The translations under genes were made by a program, and so were the position numbers. Below, piece by piece: positions 7,013-15,168 of a DNA stretch of 64,000 nucleotides. This stretch comes from Lachnospiraceae bacterium. Its GTDB lineage: Bacteria > Bacillota > Clostridia > Lachnospirales > Lachnospiraceae. The stretch spans positions 1 to 64,000 of the forward strand of contig CAAGMZ010000005.1 in NCBI GenBank assembly GCA_900771195.1. The letters are read 5' to 3'. The notes beneath the pieces are model-generated. The model made no database searches, was not told where the DNA came from, and saw only the letters and a program-made list of their open reading frames with translations. Position 1 is the stretch's first letter. The number at the start of each line of letters is the position of its first letter.

Positions 7013-8926
7013 ATGAGAAAAAGAAGAATTATTGCGGCTGCACTTTGTGCGGTGATGGCAGCTTCCACAGCACTTACAGGCTGCGGCGGTTCATCAAAGT
7101 CTGCAGGTGAGACAAATGCAGACGGCACCCAGACTTCCGGGGAGCCTGCAGTTTACAAGATACTTTATTCAAGTGAGAATTCAACACTTAATTATCTTGT
7201 AACATCATCGGATGGTGAGCAGGAGGTAGGCGCCAACTGCATAGACACCCTTGTTGAGTACGACTCCAAGGGACAGATGAAGGAAGGCCTTGCCACTGAG
7301 TGGAGCTATGATGAAGGAACACTTACATGGACGTTTAAGCTTCGTGAAGCTAAATGGGTCGATAACACAGGAAAAGAAGTTGCAGATGTGACGGCACAGG
7401 ATTTTGTTGATGCTCTCAAGTATGAGCTTACACCTGAGTATGAGAGTGCCAATGTGCAGAATCTTTTCGGTGTCATTGCCAACGCAGAAGAGTATTACAA
7501 CGGACTTGTATACAACGGAGGAGCTGACGAGGACGGAAATACATGGAATGCCATAGATTTCTCGGAGGTTGGAGTAAAGGCTGTTGATGAGCATACTCTT
7601 ACATATACGCTTGCAAAAGAAGTACCTTATTTTCTTTCTTCTCTTGTGTATGTGGTATATATGCCTGCTTACGGACCTCAGCTTGAGGAACTCGGTAAGG
7701 AATTCGGTACCGCAGCAGACAAGATGTATTATAACGGTGCATATTATCTGGCAGAGTTCTCACCTCAGGAGAAACATGTTTTAAAGAAAAATACTTTGAA
7801 TTATGATGCAGCCAATGTCTTTATTGATGAGATTCAGAGCATCTACAATGCAGAAGCTGACACTATCGGACCTGAGATGGTTAAGAGAGGCGAGATAGAC
7901 AGTGCTACAATTGGCGCAGATCTCCTTGATGACTGGCTTGGCGGAACTGATACAGCTAATCTTGTAAGCCGTGCAAGACCTAAGACAAGTTCATCATATT
8001 TCTATTGCTTCAACTTTGATCCTCAGTTTGATGCCGAGTATGAGCCTGACAACTGGAGAAAGGCAGTAAATAACGAGAATTTCCGTAAGGCACTTTACAC
8101 GGGACTTGACAAGATTAAGGAAATTTCAGTTGTAGAGCCTTCAACACCTGCAAGCTACGAACTCAATACTATCACGCCTGTTGATTTTACCTACAATGCA
8201 GACGGCGTTGATTTTACCAAGGTGGGCGCAATGGCAGACAAGGGAGAGACCTTTGATGCAGAAAAAGCTGTTGAGTACAAGGAAGCAGCAATGAAAGAGC
8301 TCAGCGCAGAGGGTGCCACGTTCCCTGTAAAGGTTCTTATGCGTTACAACCCGAGCGTTACTGACTGGGATAAGGAGTGCCAGGTAGTTGAGCAGCAGAT
8401 GGAAGGCTTGCTTGGAACTGATTTTATTGATATAATCGTAGAGGCAGGTCCTACAGATAATTTCCTCACAGAGGTACGTCGTTCCGGTAATTATGCATTC
8501 ATGAAATGTAACTGGGGCGCTGACTATGCAGACCCCGAGACCTGGACGGATCCCTTCTATCAGTCAAAGGGTGAAAGCGGATACGGCCCCGGATATAAGT
8601 ATGCATTCCTTGGAACTGCAATCACAGAGGGAACAGCATCAGCTGCAGCAGTTCAGGAGTATTTTGACAAGGTAGATGCAGCAAAGGAAATTACCACAGA
8701 CACCAATAAGCGTTATGAAGCATTTGCAGAGGCAGAGGCTGTGCTTCTTGACCATGCACTTGTAATACCTTATAGTATTTCCGTAAGTCCTTATATTGCT
8801 ACAAAGCTTAATGTGTTTGAAGGACAGTATTCACCCTTTGGTATCTCCAAGCTCAGATATAAGGGTCAGCATCTCCAGAACCATTACATTTCTATGGAAG
8901 AGTTTGAAGCCAACAAAGCAAAATAA
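7013..8926 (+). CDS. Oligopeptide ABC transporter substrate-binding lipoprotein
   Basis: 637 residues from ATG 7013, chosen because GGAGG at 7001-7005 sits seven bases upstream; an ATG at 7007 is too close to it. Signal peptide of the lipoprotein type: MRKRR, a hydrophobic run, and the lipobox LTGC with Cys24 as lipid-anchored residue, then a Ser/Gly/Thr linker. The rest is a family 5 (OppA/DppA) binding protein, with segments such as EGLATEWSYDEGTLTWTFKL and DPETWTDPFY typical of the family. It would deliver peptides to the membrane subunits encoded next. Given the epimerase and NlpC/P60 neighbours, cell-wall tripeptides or tetrapeptides are the likely cargo. Confidence 0.92.
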   Translation: MRKRRIIAAALCAVMAASTALTGCGGSSKSAGETNADGTQTSGEPAVYKILYSSENSTLNYLVTSSDGEQEVGANCIDTLVEYDSKGQMKEGLATEWSYDEGTLTWTFKLREAKWVDNTGKEVADVTAQDFVDALKYELTPEYESANVQNLFGVIANAEEYYNGLVYNGGADEDGNTWNAIDFSEVGVKAVDEHTLTYTLAKEVPYFLSSLVYVVYMPAYGPQLEELGKEFGTAADKMYYNGAYYLAEFSPQEKHVLKKNTLNYDAANVFIDEIQSIYNAEADTIGPEMVKRGEIDSATIGADLLDDWLGGTDTANLVSRARPKTSSSYFYCFNFDPQFDAEYEPDNWRKAVNNENFRKALYTGLDKIKEISVVEPSTPASYELNTITPVDFTYNADGVDFTKVGAMADKGETFDAEKAVEYKEAAMKELSAEGATFPVKVLMRYNPSVTDWDKECQVVEQQMEGLLGTDFIDIIVEAGPTDNFLTEVRRSGNYAFMKCNWGADYADPETWTDPFYQSKGESGYGPGYKYAFLGTAITEGTASAAAVQEYFDKVDAAKEITTDTNKRYEAFAEAEAVLLDHALVIPYSISVSPYIATKLNVFEGQYSPFGISKLRYKGQHLQNHYISMEEFEANKAK

Positions 8927-8947
8927 GATTTTGAAAATCAATTTAAG

Positions 8948-9035
8948 GCTGCTGTCCCGCCCTGTATGGGCGGTACGGCAGCGTATATCAGGTAAGGAAT
9001 TCCGGGGCTTCCGTAATCCCCTACCTGATATGCGC
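8948..9035 (+). promoter_or_regulatory. Two consecutive hairpins between binding protein and permease genes
   Basis: First hairpin 8948-8982 (GCTGCTGTCCCGCCC against GGGCGGTACGGCAGC). Second hairpin 8981-9035 with arms GCGTATATCAGGTA and TACCTGATATGCGC (one mismatch) and an inner GGGG/CCCC stem. There is no T-tract. Such structures after binding-protein genes usually protect the upstream mRNA or reduce read-through, giving excess binding protein over membrane subunits. Confidence 0.6.
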
Positions 9036-9082
9036 TGTCTGAGGATTGTAAGTCTTTAAATGGTTATAAAGGAGCATGTCAA

Positions 9083-10024
9083 ATGATAAAGTATCTTGCA
9101 AAGAGAATCGGACGGTCTCTTATCACTCTTGTAATCATTATTACGGTGGTATTCTGCCTTCTGCGTCTGATGCCTATAGAAGGGTATTTTCCTAATTTCG
9201 AAAAAATGACACCCCAGCAGATTCAGGTCGGACTGGATGAAATGGGTTTGAACGATCCGCTTCCGGTGCAGATTGTTCATTTTTACCGTGACATTCTTCA
9301 CGGAGATCTTGGAACTTCCCGTATCTATCGTGCCAACGTGCCTGTCACAAAGATTCTTGCGGATAAGGTGCCGATTTCAATAAAGTTAGGCGTGCTTTCA
9401 ATGATAGTTTCACTTCTTTTGGGAATTCCCATGGGTGCCCTGATGGCACGATATAAGCATAAATTTGCCGACAAGCTTGGTACGCTTTTTATAGTGTGTA
9501 TTGAGGCTGTGCCCGCTGCGGTATATTACCTTTATATTCAGCTGTATGGCACAAAATGGCTTGATGTGGGACTCCTTTTTGATGCCGGCAATCCGAAATG
9601 CTGGGTTCTTCCGGTGCTTTCGATGTCACTTGGTAATATTGCATTTTACGGAATGTGGCTCAGACGGTACATGGTAGACGAAAGCAATAAGGATTATGTA
9701 AAGCTTGCGAAAGCAAAAGGTATTTCAGACAGCAAAGTATTTTTCAAACATATTTTCAGGAATGCTTTTGTGCCTCTTGCACAGTACATACCTACAGCAT
9801 TCCTTAATACAGTCATCGGTTCGATTTATATTGAGTCACTTTACAGTATTCCCGGCATGGGAGGACTTCTGGTAACGGTCATCAAAAAACACGATAACAC
9901 CATGGTTCAGGGTATTGTTCTTCTGTACGCCTGCGTCGGAGTTCTCGGACTTATGCTTGGTGATATAATGATGGTTCTTCTTGATCCAAGAATAAGCCTC
10001 GGAAAGAAAGAAGGTGACAGATAA
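9083..10024 (+). CDS. Oligopeptide ABC transporter permease, OppB type
   Basis: 313 residues. Starts with the usual MIKYLAKRIGRSLITL N-terminus and one helix, then a periplasmic-type loop (PLPVQIVHFYRDILHGDLGTS) and five more helices. The ATPase-coupling EAA-like loop is at about residues 210-235 (DYVKLAKAKGISDSKVFFKHIFRNA). It forms the importer pore with the OppC-type subunit; its stop overlaps that gene's start by one base. Good ribosome binding site (AAAGGAG) before ATG 9083. Confidence 0.92.
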   Translation: MIKYLAKRIGRSLITLVIIITVVFCLLRLMPIEGYFPNFEKMTPQQIQVGLDEMGLNDPLPVQIVHFYRDILHGDLGTSRIYRANVPVTKILADKVPISIKLGVLSMIVSLLLGIPMGALMARYKHKFADKLGTLFIVCIEAVPAAVYYLYIQLYGTKWLDVGLLFDAGNPKCWVLPVLSMSLGNIAFYGMWLRRYMVDESNKDYVKLAKAKGISDSKVFFKHIFRNAFVPLAQYIPTAFLNTVIGSIYIESLYSIPGMGGLLVTVIKKHDNTMVQGIVLLYACVGVLGLMLGDIMMVLLDPRISLGKKEGDR

Positions 10025-11028
10025 TGTCTAAGTTATCATATCGTGACATCAAACAGAAAAATCTCATGAAGGATATGGAAGAGGCAGCTGCAAAGCAGAC
10101 TGAAGACGAACTTTTCACATTTGCCGACTATGATGAAAAAGAAAGTGAAAAGACAGGCTACAGTAATTACTCGTACTGGCGTAGTACCATGAGGGCTTTT
10201 TTCAAGAACAAGGCAGCTGTTGTGCTCCTTGTGATGATGCTTCTTCTGGTGGTTTTTACTTTTATACAGCCTTATCTGCCCGGTCAGTATGACCCGAATC
10301 TGATAATAAATGACGAGAACGGAATGCAGTACAGAAATGTACCGCCGGGAGACAAATTTATCTGGGGAACCAATTCAATCGGGCAGGATTTGTGGGCACG
10401 TATATGGGCAGGAACAAGAACTTCCCTTTTTATCGGAATTGTTGTTGCACTTGTGGAAGCAGCTGTAGGCATAACTGTAGGTGTGCTTTGGGGATATGTC
10501 AGAAAGCTTGACTGGATTTTTACCGAAATATACAACGTAATTGACAACATTCCCAATACTATAATACTGATACTTATTTCGTATATACTAAAGCCAAGTG
10601 TGAAGACGCTTATTTTTGCAATGTGTCTTACCGGCTGGATACAGATGGCCAGATTTGTCAGAAACCAGATACTTATCATTCGCGACAGGGATTACAATGT
10701 GGCAAGCCGATGCCTTGGAACCTCGACATGGAAAATAATGTTCAAGAACCTTCTGCCGTACCTGATATCCGTAATTATGCTCAGGATGGCACTTACAATT
10801 CCGGCGGCAATAGGAAATGAAGTGTTTATCACATATATCGGACTTGGTCTTCCCGTTAATGTTCCGAGCCTTGGAAATCTGATTAATGACGGCCGTGCAA
10901 TGATTACCAGCGCCAATCTCAGATATCAGCTTGTGTATCCCACAATCGTGCTTTCTTTTGTGACGATATCATTTTACATTATCGGAAATGCCTTCTCTGA
11001 TGCGGCAGATCCGAAAAATCATGTATAG
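10024..11028 (+). CDS. Oligopeptide ABC transporter permease, OppC type
   Basis: 334 residues. A long N-terminal cytoplasmic stretch (about 60 residues), then six helices. OppC marks: GTNSIGQDLWARIWAGTRTSLFIG before the core, and the coupling segment DYNVASRCLGTSTWKIMFKNLLPYL. The N-terminal cytoplasmic region is typical of this subunit. Partner of the OppB-type permease upstream and the two ATPases downstream in the same operon. Confidence 0.92.
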   Translation: MSKLSYRDIKQKNLMKDMEEAAAKQTEDELFTFADYDEKESEKTGYSNYSYWRSTMRAFFKNKAAVVLLVMMLLLVVFTFIQPYLPGQYDPNLIINDENGMQYRNVPPGDKFIWGTNSIGQDLWARIWAGTRTSLFIGIVVALVEAAVGITVGVLWGYVRKLDWIFTEIYNVIDNIPNTIILILISYILKPSVKTLIFAMCLTGWIQMARFVRNQILIIRDRDYNVASRCLGTSTWKIMFKNLLPYLISVIMLRMALTIPAAIGNEVFITYIGLGLPVNVPSLGNLINDGRAMITSANLRYQLVYPTIVLSFVTISFYIIGNAFSDAADPKNHV

Positions 11029-11045
11029 AGGAGGGAAATTAGGAT

Positions 11046-12095
11046 ATGGCAGAAAAAATACTTACTGTCAGGGATCTTGAGATAAAGTTTACGCTCCGCG
11101 GCAAAAAACTTAATGCTATCCGTGAGGTTTCCCTTGATCTCTATAAAGGAGAAATCCTTGCAATTGTGGGAGAGTCCGGAAGCGGAAAATCTGTTTTAAC
11201 CAAGTCGTTTATGGGGCTTCTTGACCAGAACGGAAGGGTTACGGGAGGCACAGCTACATATTATGGTGCGGATGACGGAAATCCGATTGAACTCACAAGG
11301 ATAAAGAAGGAAAAAGGGTGGTATAAGATTCGTGGACATGAGATTGCAATGATTATGCAGGACCCCATGACAAGTCTGAATCCGCTTAAGACCATAGGTG
11401 CCCAGATTATGGAGGCTGTAAAGCTCCATCAGAATCTCGGACATAAGGAAGCAAAAGAAAAAACAATCCAGTATCTCAGGGATGTGGGCATACAGGAACC
11501 GGAAAAACGTTTTGACCAGTATCCCCATGAATTTTCGGGAGGAATGCGCCAGCGTGTTGTCATTGCCATTGCCATAGCATGCAATCCTCAGATACTTATA
11601 TGCGACGAGCCTACCACGGCTCTTGATGTGACTATTCAGGCGCAGATTCTTGATCTGATAAAAGAGCTTCGTCATAAATACAAGCTTTCGGTTATACTTA
11701 TCACTCATGATCTGGGCGTTGTTGCCAATATAGCCGACCGCGTGGCGGTTATGTATGCCGGAGATATCGTTGAGATAGGGACGGTTGAAGATATTTTTTA
11801 TGATGCCAGACATCCCTATACATGGGCTCTGTTGTCATCTCTTCCGCAGGTTGGTGTTAAGGGTGAGGACCTTTTCTCAATTCCCGGAACGCCGCCCAAT
11901 CTTTTTACGGAGATAAAGGGAGATGCTTTTGCCCCCAGAAATCCCAAGGCGCTTAAGATTGATTTTGTGAAAAGACCGCCATATTTTGATGTATCTGAGA
12001 CACACAAGGCAAGAACCTGGCTTCTTGACCCGAGGGCGCCTAAGGTGGAACCGCCTGAGGTAGTTCAAAAACTTAGGAACGGAGGGCTTGTCTGA
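11046..12095 (+). CDS. Oligopeptide ABC transporter ATPase, OppD type
   Basis: 349 residues. Walker A GESGSGKS (42-49), Q-loop QDPMTSLNP, signature FSGGM (163-167), Walker B LICDEP (184-189), and the D-loop TALD, followed by the HPYTWALL region and a C-terminal extension usual for OppD/DppD. Drives the importer together with the OppF-type ATPase. AGGAGG lies ahead of the start. The gene overlaps the next by one base (TGATG). Confidence 0.93.
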   Translation: MAEKILTVRDLEIKFTLRGKKLNAIREVSLDLYKGEILAIVGESGSGKSVLTKSFMGLLDQNGRVTGGTATYYGADDGNPIELTRIKKEKGWYKIRGHEIAMIMQDPMTSLNPLKTIGAQIMEAVKLHQNLGHKEAKEKTIQYLRDVGIQEPEKRFDQYPHEFSGGMRQRVVIAIAIACNPQILICDEPTTALDVTIQAQILDLIKELRHKYKLSVILITHDLGVVANIADRVAVMYAGDIVEIGTVEDIFYDARHPYTWALLSSLPQVGVKGEDLFSIPGTPPNLFTEIKGDAFAPRNPKALKIDFVKRPPYFDVSETHKARTWLLDPRAPKVEPPEVVQKLRNGGLV

Positions 12096-13018
12096 TGGAA
12101 AAGGAAGTACTTCTTGAGGTTAAGAATCTTGACATTACTTATGGCGAGAAAAGAAAGAAATACCATGCTGTGAAAAAGGTCAGCTTTAAGATATATAAGG
12201 GTGAAACCTTTGGCCTTGTCGGTGAGTCAGGTTCCGGTAAAACAACCATAGGCCGTGCAATTATGAGAATCATCCCTACGGCCGGCGGAGAAATCCTCTA
12301 CAAAGGACAGAAGATAAACGGAAAGATTACAAGAGAGCTTGACCGCAGGGTGATAAAAGAAATCCAGATGATATTTCAGGACCCGCAGGCATCGCTCAAC
12401 GAGCGTGCAAAGGTCGATTACATAGTCAGTGAGGGTCTGGTGAATTTTGAGAAGCATTTGTCAGAGGAGGAACGAAAAGAGAGAGTTGAAAAGGCTCTTA
12501 CGGAGGTAGGACTTCTTCCTGAATTTGCAAGCCGTTTCCCACACGAATTTTCAGGCGGACAGAGGCAGCGTATCGGCATTGCAAGGGCGCTTATAATGAA
12601 CCCGGAATTTATCATAGCCGATGAGCCTATTTCGGCACTTGATGTATCAATCCGTGCGCAGGTTCTCAATCTTCTTTCGGATATGCAGAAAAAACGTGGC
12701 ATCACATATCTTTTTATTGCACACGATTTGTCTGTAATGCGTTTTATCACTGACAGGGTTGCCGTAATTCATAAGGGTGAGATTGTGGAGCTCGGAGAGA
12801 CTGAGGAAGTAATAACAAATCCCATTCATCCCTATACCAAGGCACTTATCTCTGCAATACCCATGCCCGACCCCGGATACGAGAAACAGAAAAAGCTTCT
12901 TGTGTATGACCCGGGAATGCATGACTATGAGGACAATCCGCCGTCATGGAGAGAAGTCTCGGATGGTCATTTTGTCCTTGCCAATGACAGGGAGGCTTCG
13001 GAATGGGTTCAGAAGTGA
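12095..13018 (+). CDS. Oligopeptide ABC transporter ATPase, OppF type
   Basis: 307 residues. Walker A GESGSGKT (43-50), signature FSGGQ (152-156), Walker B IIADEP (173-178), then HPYTKALI and the C-terminal tail of the OppF/DppF family. Acts as a heterodimer with the OppD-type ATPase. Its last 16 bases overlap the NlpC/P60 gene, which binds import and peptide cleavage into one operon. Confidence 0.93.
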   Translation: MEKEVLLEVKNLDITYGEKRKKYHAVKKVSFKIYKGETFGLVGESGSGKTTIGRAIMRIIPTAGGEILYKGQKINGKITRELDRRVIKEIQMIFQDPQASLNERAKVDYIVSEGLVNFEKHLSEEERKERVEKALTEVGLLPEFASRFPHEFSGGQRQRIGIARALIMNPEFIIADEPISALDVSIRAQVLNLLSDMQKKRGITYLFIAHDLSVMRFITDRVAVIHKGEIVELGETEEVITNPIHPYTKALISAIPMPDPGYEKQKKLLVYDPGMHDYEDNPPSWREVSDGHFVLANDREASEWVQK

Positions 13019-13908
13019 AGTATGGCATTATAACAAAAGCAATTGCCGATATGTACGGAGGAGCAGATAAGACCGAGGCGAAGGACGGAACGGTATTATC
13101 GGCAATCTCAGATCAGATGCTATTCGGTATGCTTTTGAAAATAACGGGTAATGCAGAGAATGGCTTTTATCCGGTGAGAAGCTTTTACGGGTATGACGGG
13201 TACATGGAGCCGGATGCTTTTATTGTGCTTGGTGAGCTTGACGCAGAAAAGTATGAGGAAAGCAGCCTGTATGTGACGAACGCATTCTTCGTGGACATAA
13301 TGTCTGTTCCAAAGGTTCAGGGCGTTTGCCTTGCCGGTCTTTACCGGGGTTCAGTGGTTCAGGTACTTTCATGGGAATCCGAAAAAGAAGGCTGGGCCAA
13401 AGTAAAGCTTCCCGATGGAAAAGAAGGCTACATAAGAAACCAGTTTCTTTCTGAAAAGAAGTTTTCGCAGGCAGGTATTTTTGAGGATGTGCTTATACAG
13501 CACACTGTAACCGATGAGGCGCAGTTTCGGAAGGATGTAGTTAATACTGCCAAATCATATATGGGAATTCAGTACCGCTGGGGCGGCAGGTGCACGGCAG
13601 GACTCGACTGTTCAGGACTTACATCGGAGAGCTATCTTCTCAACGGAATAATTACTTATCGCGATGCAAGGATAGTTCCCGGATTTCCTGTACATGAAAT
13701 CCCCAAAGAATCAATGAAACCCGGAGACCTTATGTATTTTCCGGGGCATATAGCCATGTATATCGGTGATAAGATGTATATTCATTCTACAGGAAAAATT
13801 GGAAGCGGAGGCGTTGTCATCAACAGCTTTGATACGGAGAGCGAACTTTTCAGACCGGATTTGCTGGAAAGCTGGTATGCAACGGGAAGTATATTTGGGG
13901 CTGTTTAG
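13003..13908 (+). CDS. Cytoplasmic NlpC/P60 endopeptidase with SH3 domains (YkfC-like)
   Basis: 301 residues. The N-terminal half carries bacterial SH3-like domains (about 40-155; the second has AGLYRGSVVQVLSW and GYIRNQFLS). The C-terminal NlpC/P60 domain has catalytic Cys203 (GLDCSGLT), His249 (PGHIAMYIG) and His261 (YIHSTG). There is no signal peptide, as in YkfC, which cleaves gamma-D-glutamyl-diamino-acid bonds in imported murein peptides after the free L-Ala end. The product L-Ala-D-Glu would feed the epimerase at 5876-6958. GGGAGG at 12990-12995 supports ATG 13003. The protein continues to the TAG at 13906-13908, right beside a palindromic repeat. Confidence 0.88.
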   Translation: MGSEVKYGIITKAIADMYGGADKTEAKDGTVLSAISDQMLFGMLLKITGNAENGFYPVRSFYGYDGYMEPDAFIVLGELDAEKYEESSLYVTNAFFVDIMSVPKVQGVCLAGLYRGSVVQVLSWESEKEGWAKVKLPDGKEGYIRNQFLSEKKFSQAGIFEDVLIQHTVTDEAQFRKDVVNTAKSYMGIQYRWGGRCTAGLDCSGLTSESYLLNGIITYRDARIVPGFPVHEIPKESMKPGDLMYFPGHIAMYIGDKMYIHSTGKIGSGGVVINSFDTESELFRPDLLESWYATGSIFGAV

Positions 13909-14035
13909 GGCTGTAAAATGATTATTTGAGGTTGGGCGCTTTCGCTACCTGAGAGCGTAGCGGATACTAAGCGCGTAAAATAAACGCGCTAAGTACCGAC
14001 GCTCTCAGACCCAACTCAAATAATCATTTTACTGC
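13909..14035. repeat. Long palindromic element, copy 2 (GCTGTAAAAT family)
   Basis: Begins directly after the stop codon of the endopeptidase gene with GGCTGTAAAATGATTATTTGAG and ends CTCAAATAATCATTTTACTGCC. The inner part shares TTGGGCGCTTTCGCTACCTG-like sequence and the GAGAGCG/CGCTCTC arms with copy 1 at 4284-4408. Probable hairpin-forming element; could end transcription of the operon. Confidence 0.8.
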
Positions 14036-14109
14036 CTGGTCACATGAGGCCGGAACACAACTACATAAAATAAAGATTTCTGCGCAAAGCTTCCGGCTCA
14101 TACTATACA
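14036..14109. other. Spacer between two palindromic elements, with its own hairpin
   Basis: Together with the elements on both sides, the 348-base gap between 13908 and 14257 has no gene. This middle part forms a hairpin (14044-14101: ATGAGGCCGGAA against TTCCGGCTCAT). No clear promoter for the downstream gene was found. Confidence 0.5.
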
Positions 14110-14234
14110 GCTGTAAAATGTTTATTTTCGGCGGTTTCTAAGAACGCCGGTGCTTAGCGAGGTTTTTTCGAGCTTAGCACCGTTGCGTTCTTAGCGAAGC
14201 GAAAGCGACCGCCCGGAAATAAACATTTTACAGC
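14110..14234. repeat. Long palindromic element, copy 3 (divergent interior)
   Basis: Same ends as the other copies (GCTGTAAAATGTTTATTT and AAATAAACATTTTACAGC) but a different interior: CTAAGAACGC..GGTGCTTAGC paired with GCTTAGCACC..GCGTTCTTAG around GAGGTTTTTTCGA. Shared ends with exchanged cores suggest a modular or mobile palindrome. It lies 22 bases before the start of the next gene, inside its leader. Confidence 0.75.
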
Positions 14235-14256
14235 ACCTCTGAAGGGATAAAATACA

Positions 14257-15096
14257 ATGGATGAAAGATTTACTTTGGAAAAAAGAATTGAAGCGGAGCT
14301 TATGAGCTATGACGGCAAAATGGGAATCTATGCGGACGATTTCCACGGGCATATCATAAGTATCGGTGCTGATGAAAAATACGAGACGGCAAGCACCATA
14401 AAGACATATATTCTCGCGTGCCTTTTTGATGAGGCGGAGAAGGGAAAGGCTTCGCTTGAGGACAAAATCACATATAAAGAATCTCATGTCGTGGATGGTA
14501 GCGGAGTTTTATGCGCACTTGAACCGGGTGCGGTTCTGCGGGTTAAGGATGCGGCAACGCTCATGATAATAGTGAGTGATAATATTGCCACGAACATGAT
14601 TATCGATTATCTTGGTATCGACACCATCAACAAATGTATTGAAAAGCTTGGATGTAAGGACACTGTGCTTTACAATTCACTTCATTTTGACAGGTACAGG
14701 CAGCTTGGAACGACAACGCCGCGCGATTACGCAAGCATGTTCACACGTCTCGCGAAGGGAGAGCTTATCAGCCCCGAGGCAGACAGGAAAATGTTGGATA
14801 TATTCAAAAAGCAGCATTACAACAGCATGATTACCAAGAACTTCCCGCCTGTCTACATGGACAGCGACAACACGGATGACGTGATGGTTCAGGTTGCAAG
14901 CAAGAGCGGAAGCATGAATGCCTGCCGCAACGACGGTGGAATCATATATACGCCGTACGGTCCTTATGTGCTTGTAATGCTCAATAAGGAATTTTCGGAC
15001 AAGATGTACTATCCGGAGCATCCGGCCACGATGTTCGGTGCAAGGGTCAGCAGGCTTATTTTTGACCAGTTTATTGCGAAAGAGGGAAGCTTTTAA
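14257..15096 (+). CDS. Class A beta-lactamase-like serine hydrolase, no signal peptide (second copy)
   Basis: 279 residues. Motifs S-x-x-K at Ser46-Lys49 (STIK), S-D-N at 107-109, and K-S-G at 216-218. As with the hydrolase at 5100-5876, nothing hydrophobic precedes the domain, so it should be cytoplasmic. The two are related but clearly diverged. It stands after the endopeptidase gene, separated by two palindromic elements, and may have its own promoter. I infer a role in murein-peptide turnover. RBS GAAGGG lies ahead of ATG 14257. Confidence 0.78.
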   Translation: MDERFTLEKRIEAELMSYDGKMGIYADDFHGHIISIGADEKYETASTIKTYILACLFDEAEKGKASLEDKITYKESHVVDGSGVLCALEPGAVLRVKDAATLMIIVSDNIATNMIIDYLGIDTINKCIEKLGCKDTVLYNSLHFDRYRQLGTTTPRDYASMFTRLAKGELISPEADRKMLDIFKKQHYNSMITKNFPPVYMDSDNTDDVMVQVASKSGSMNACRNDGGIIYTPYGPYVLVMLNKEFSDKMYYPEHPATMFGARVSRLIFDQFIAKEGSF

Positions 15097-15168
15097 AATT
15101 AAAGTCTGAGTCATATTATTCTATAAAAGTACGACTTTACAACTATTATTTAATTATTTGGAGGAGAA

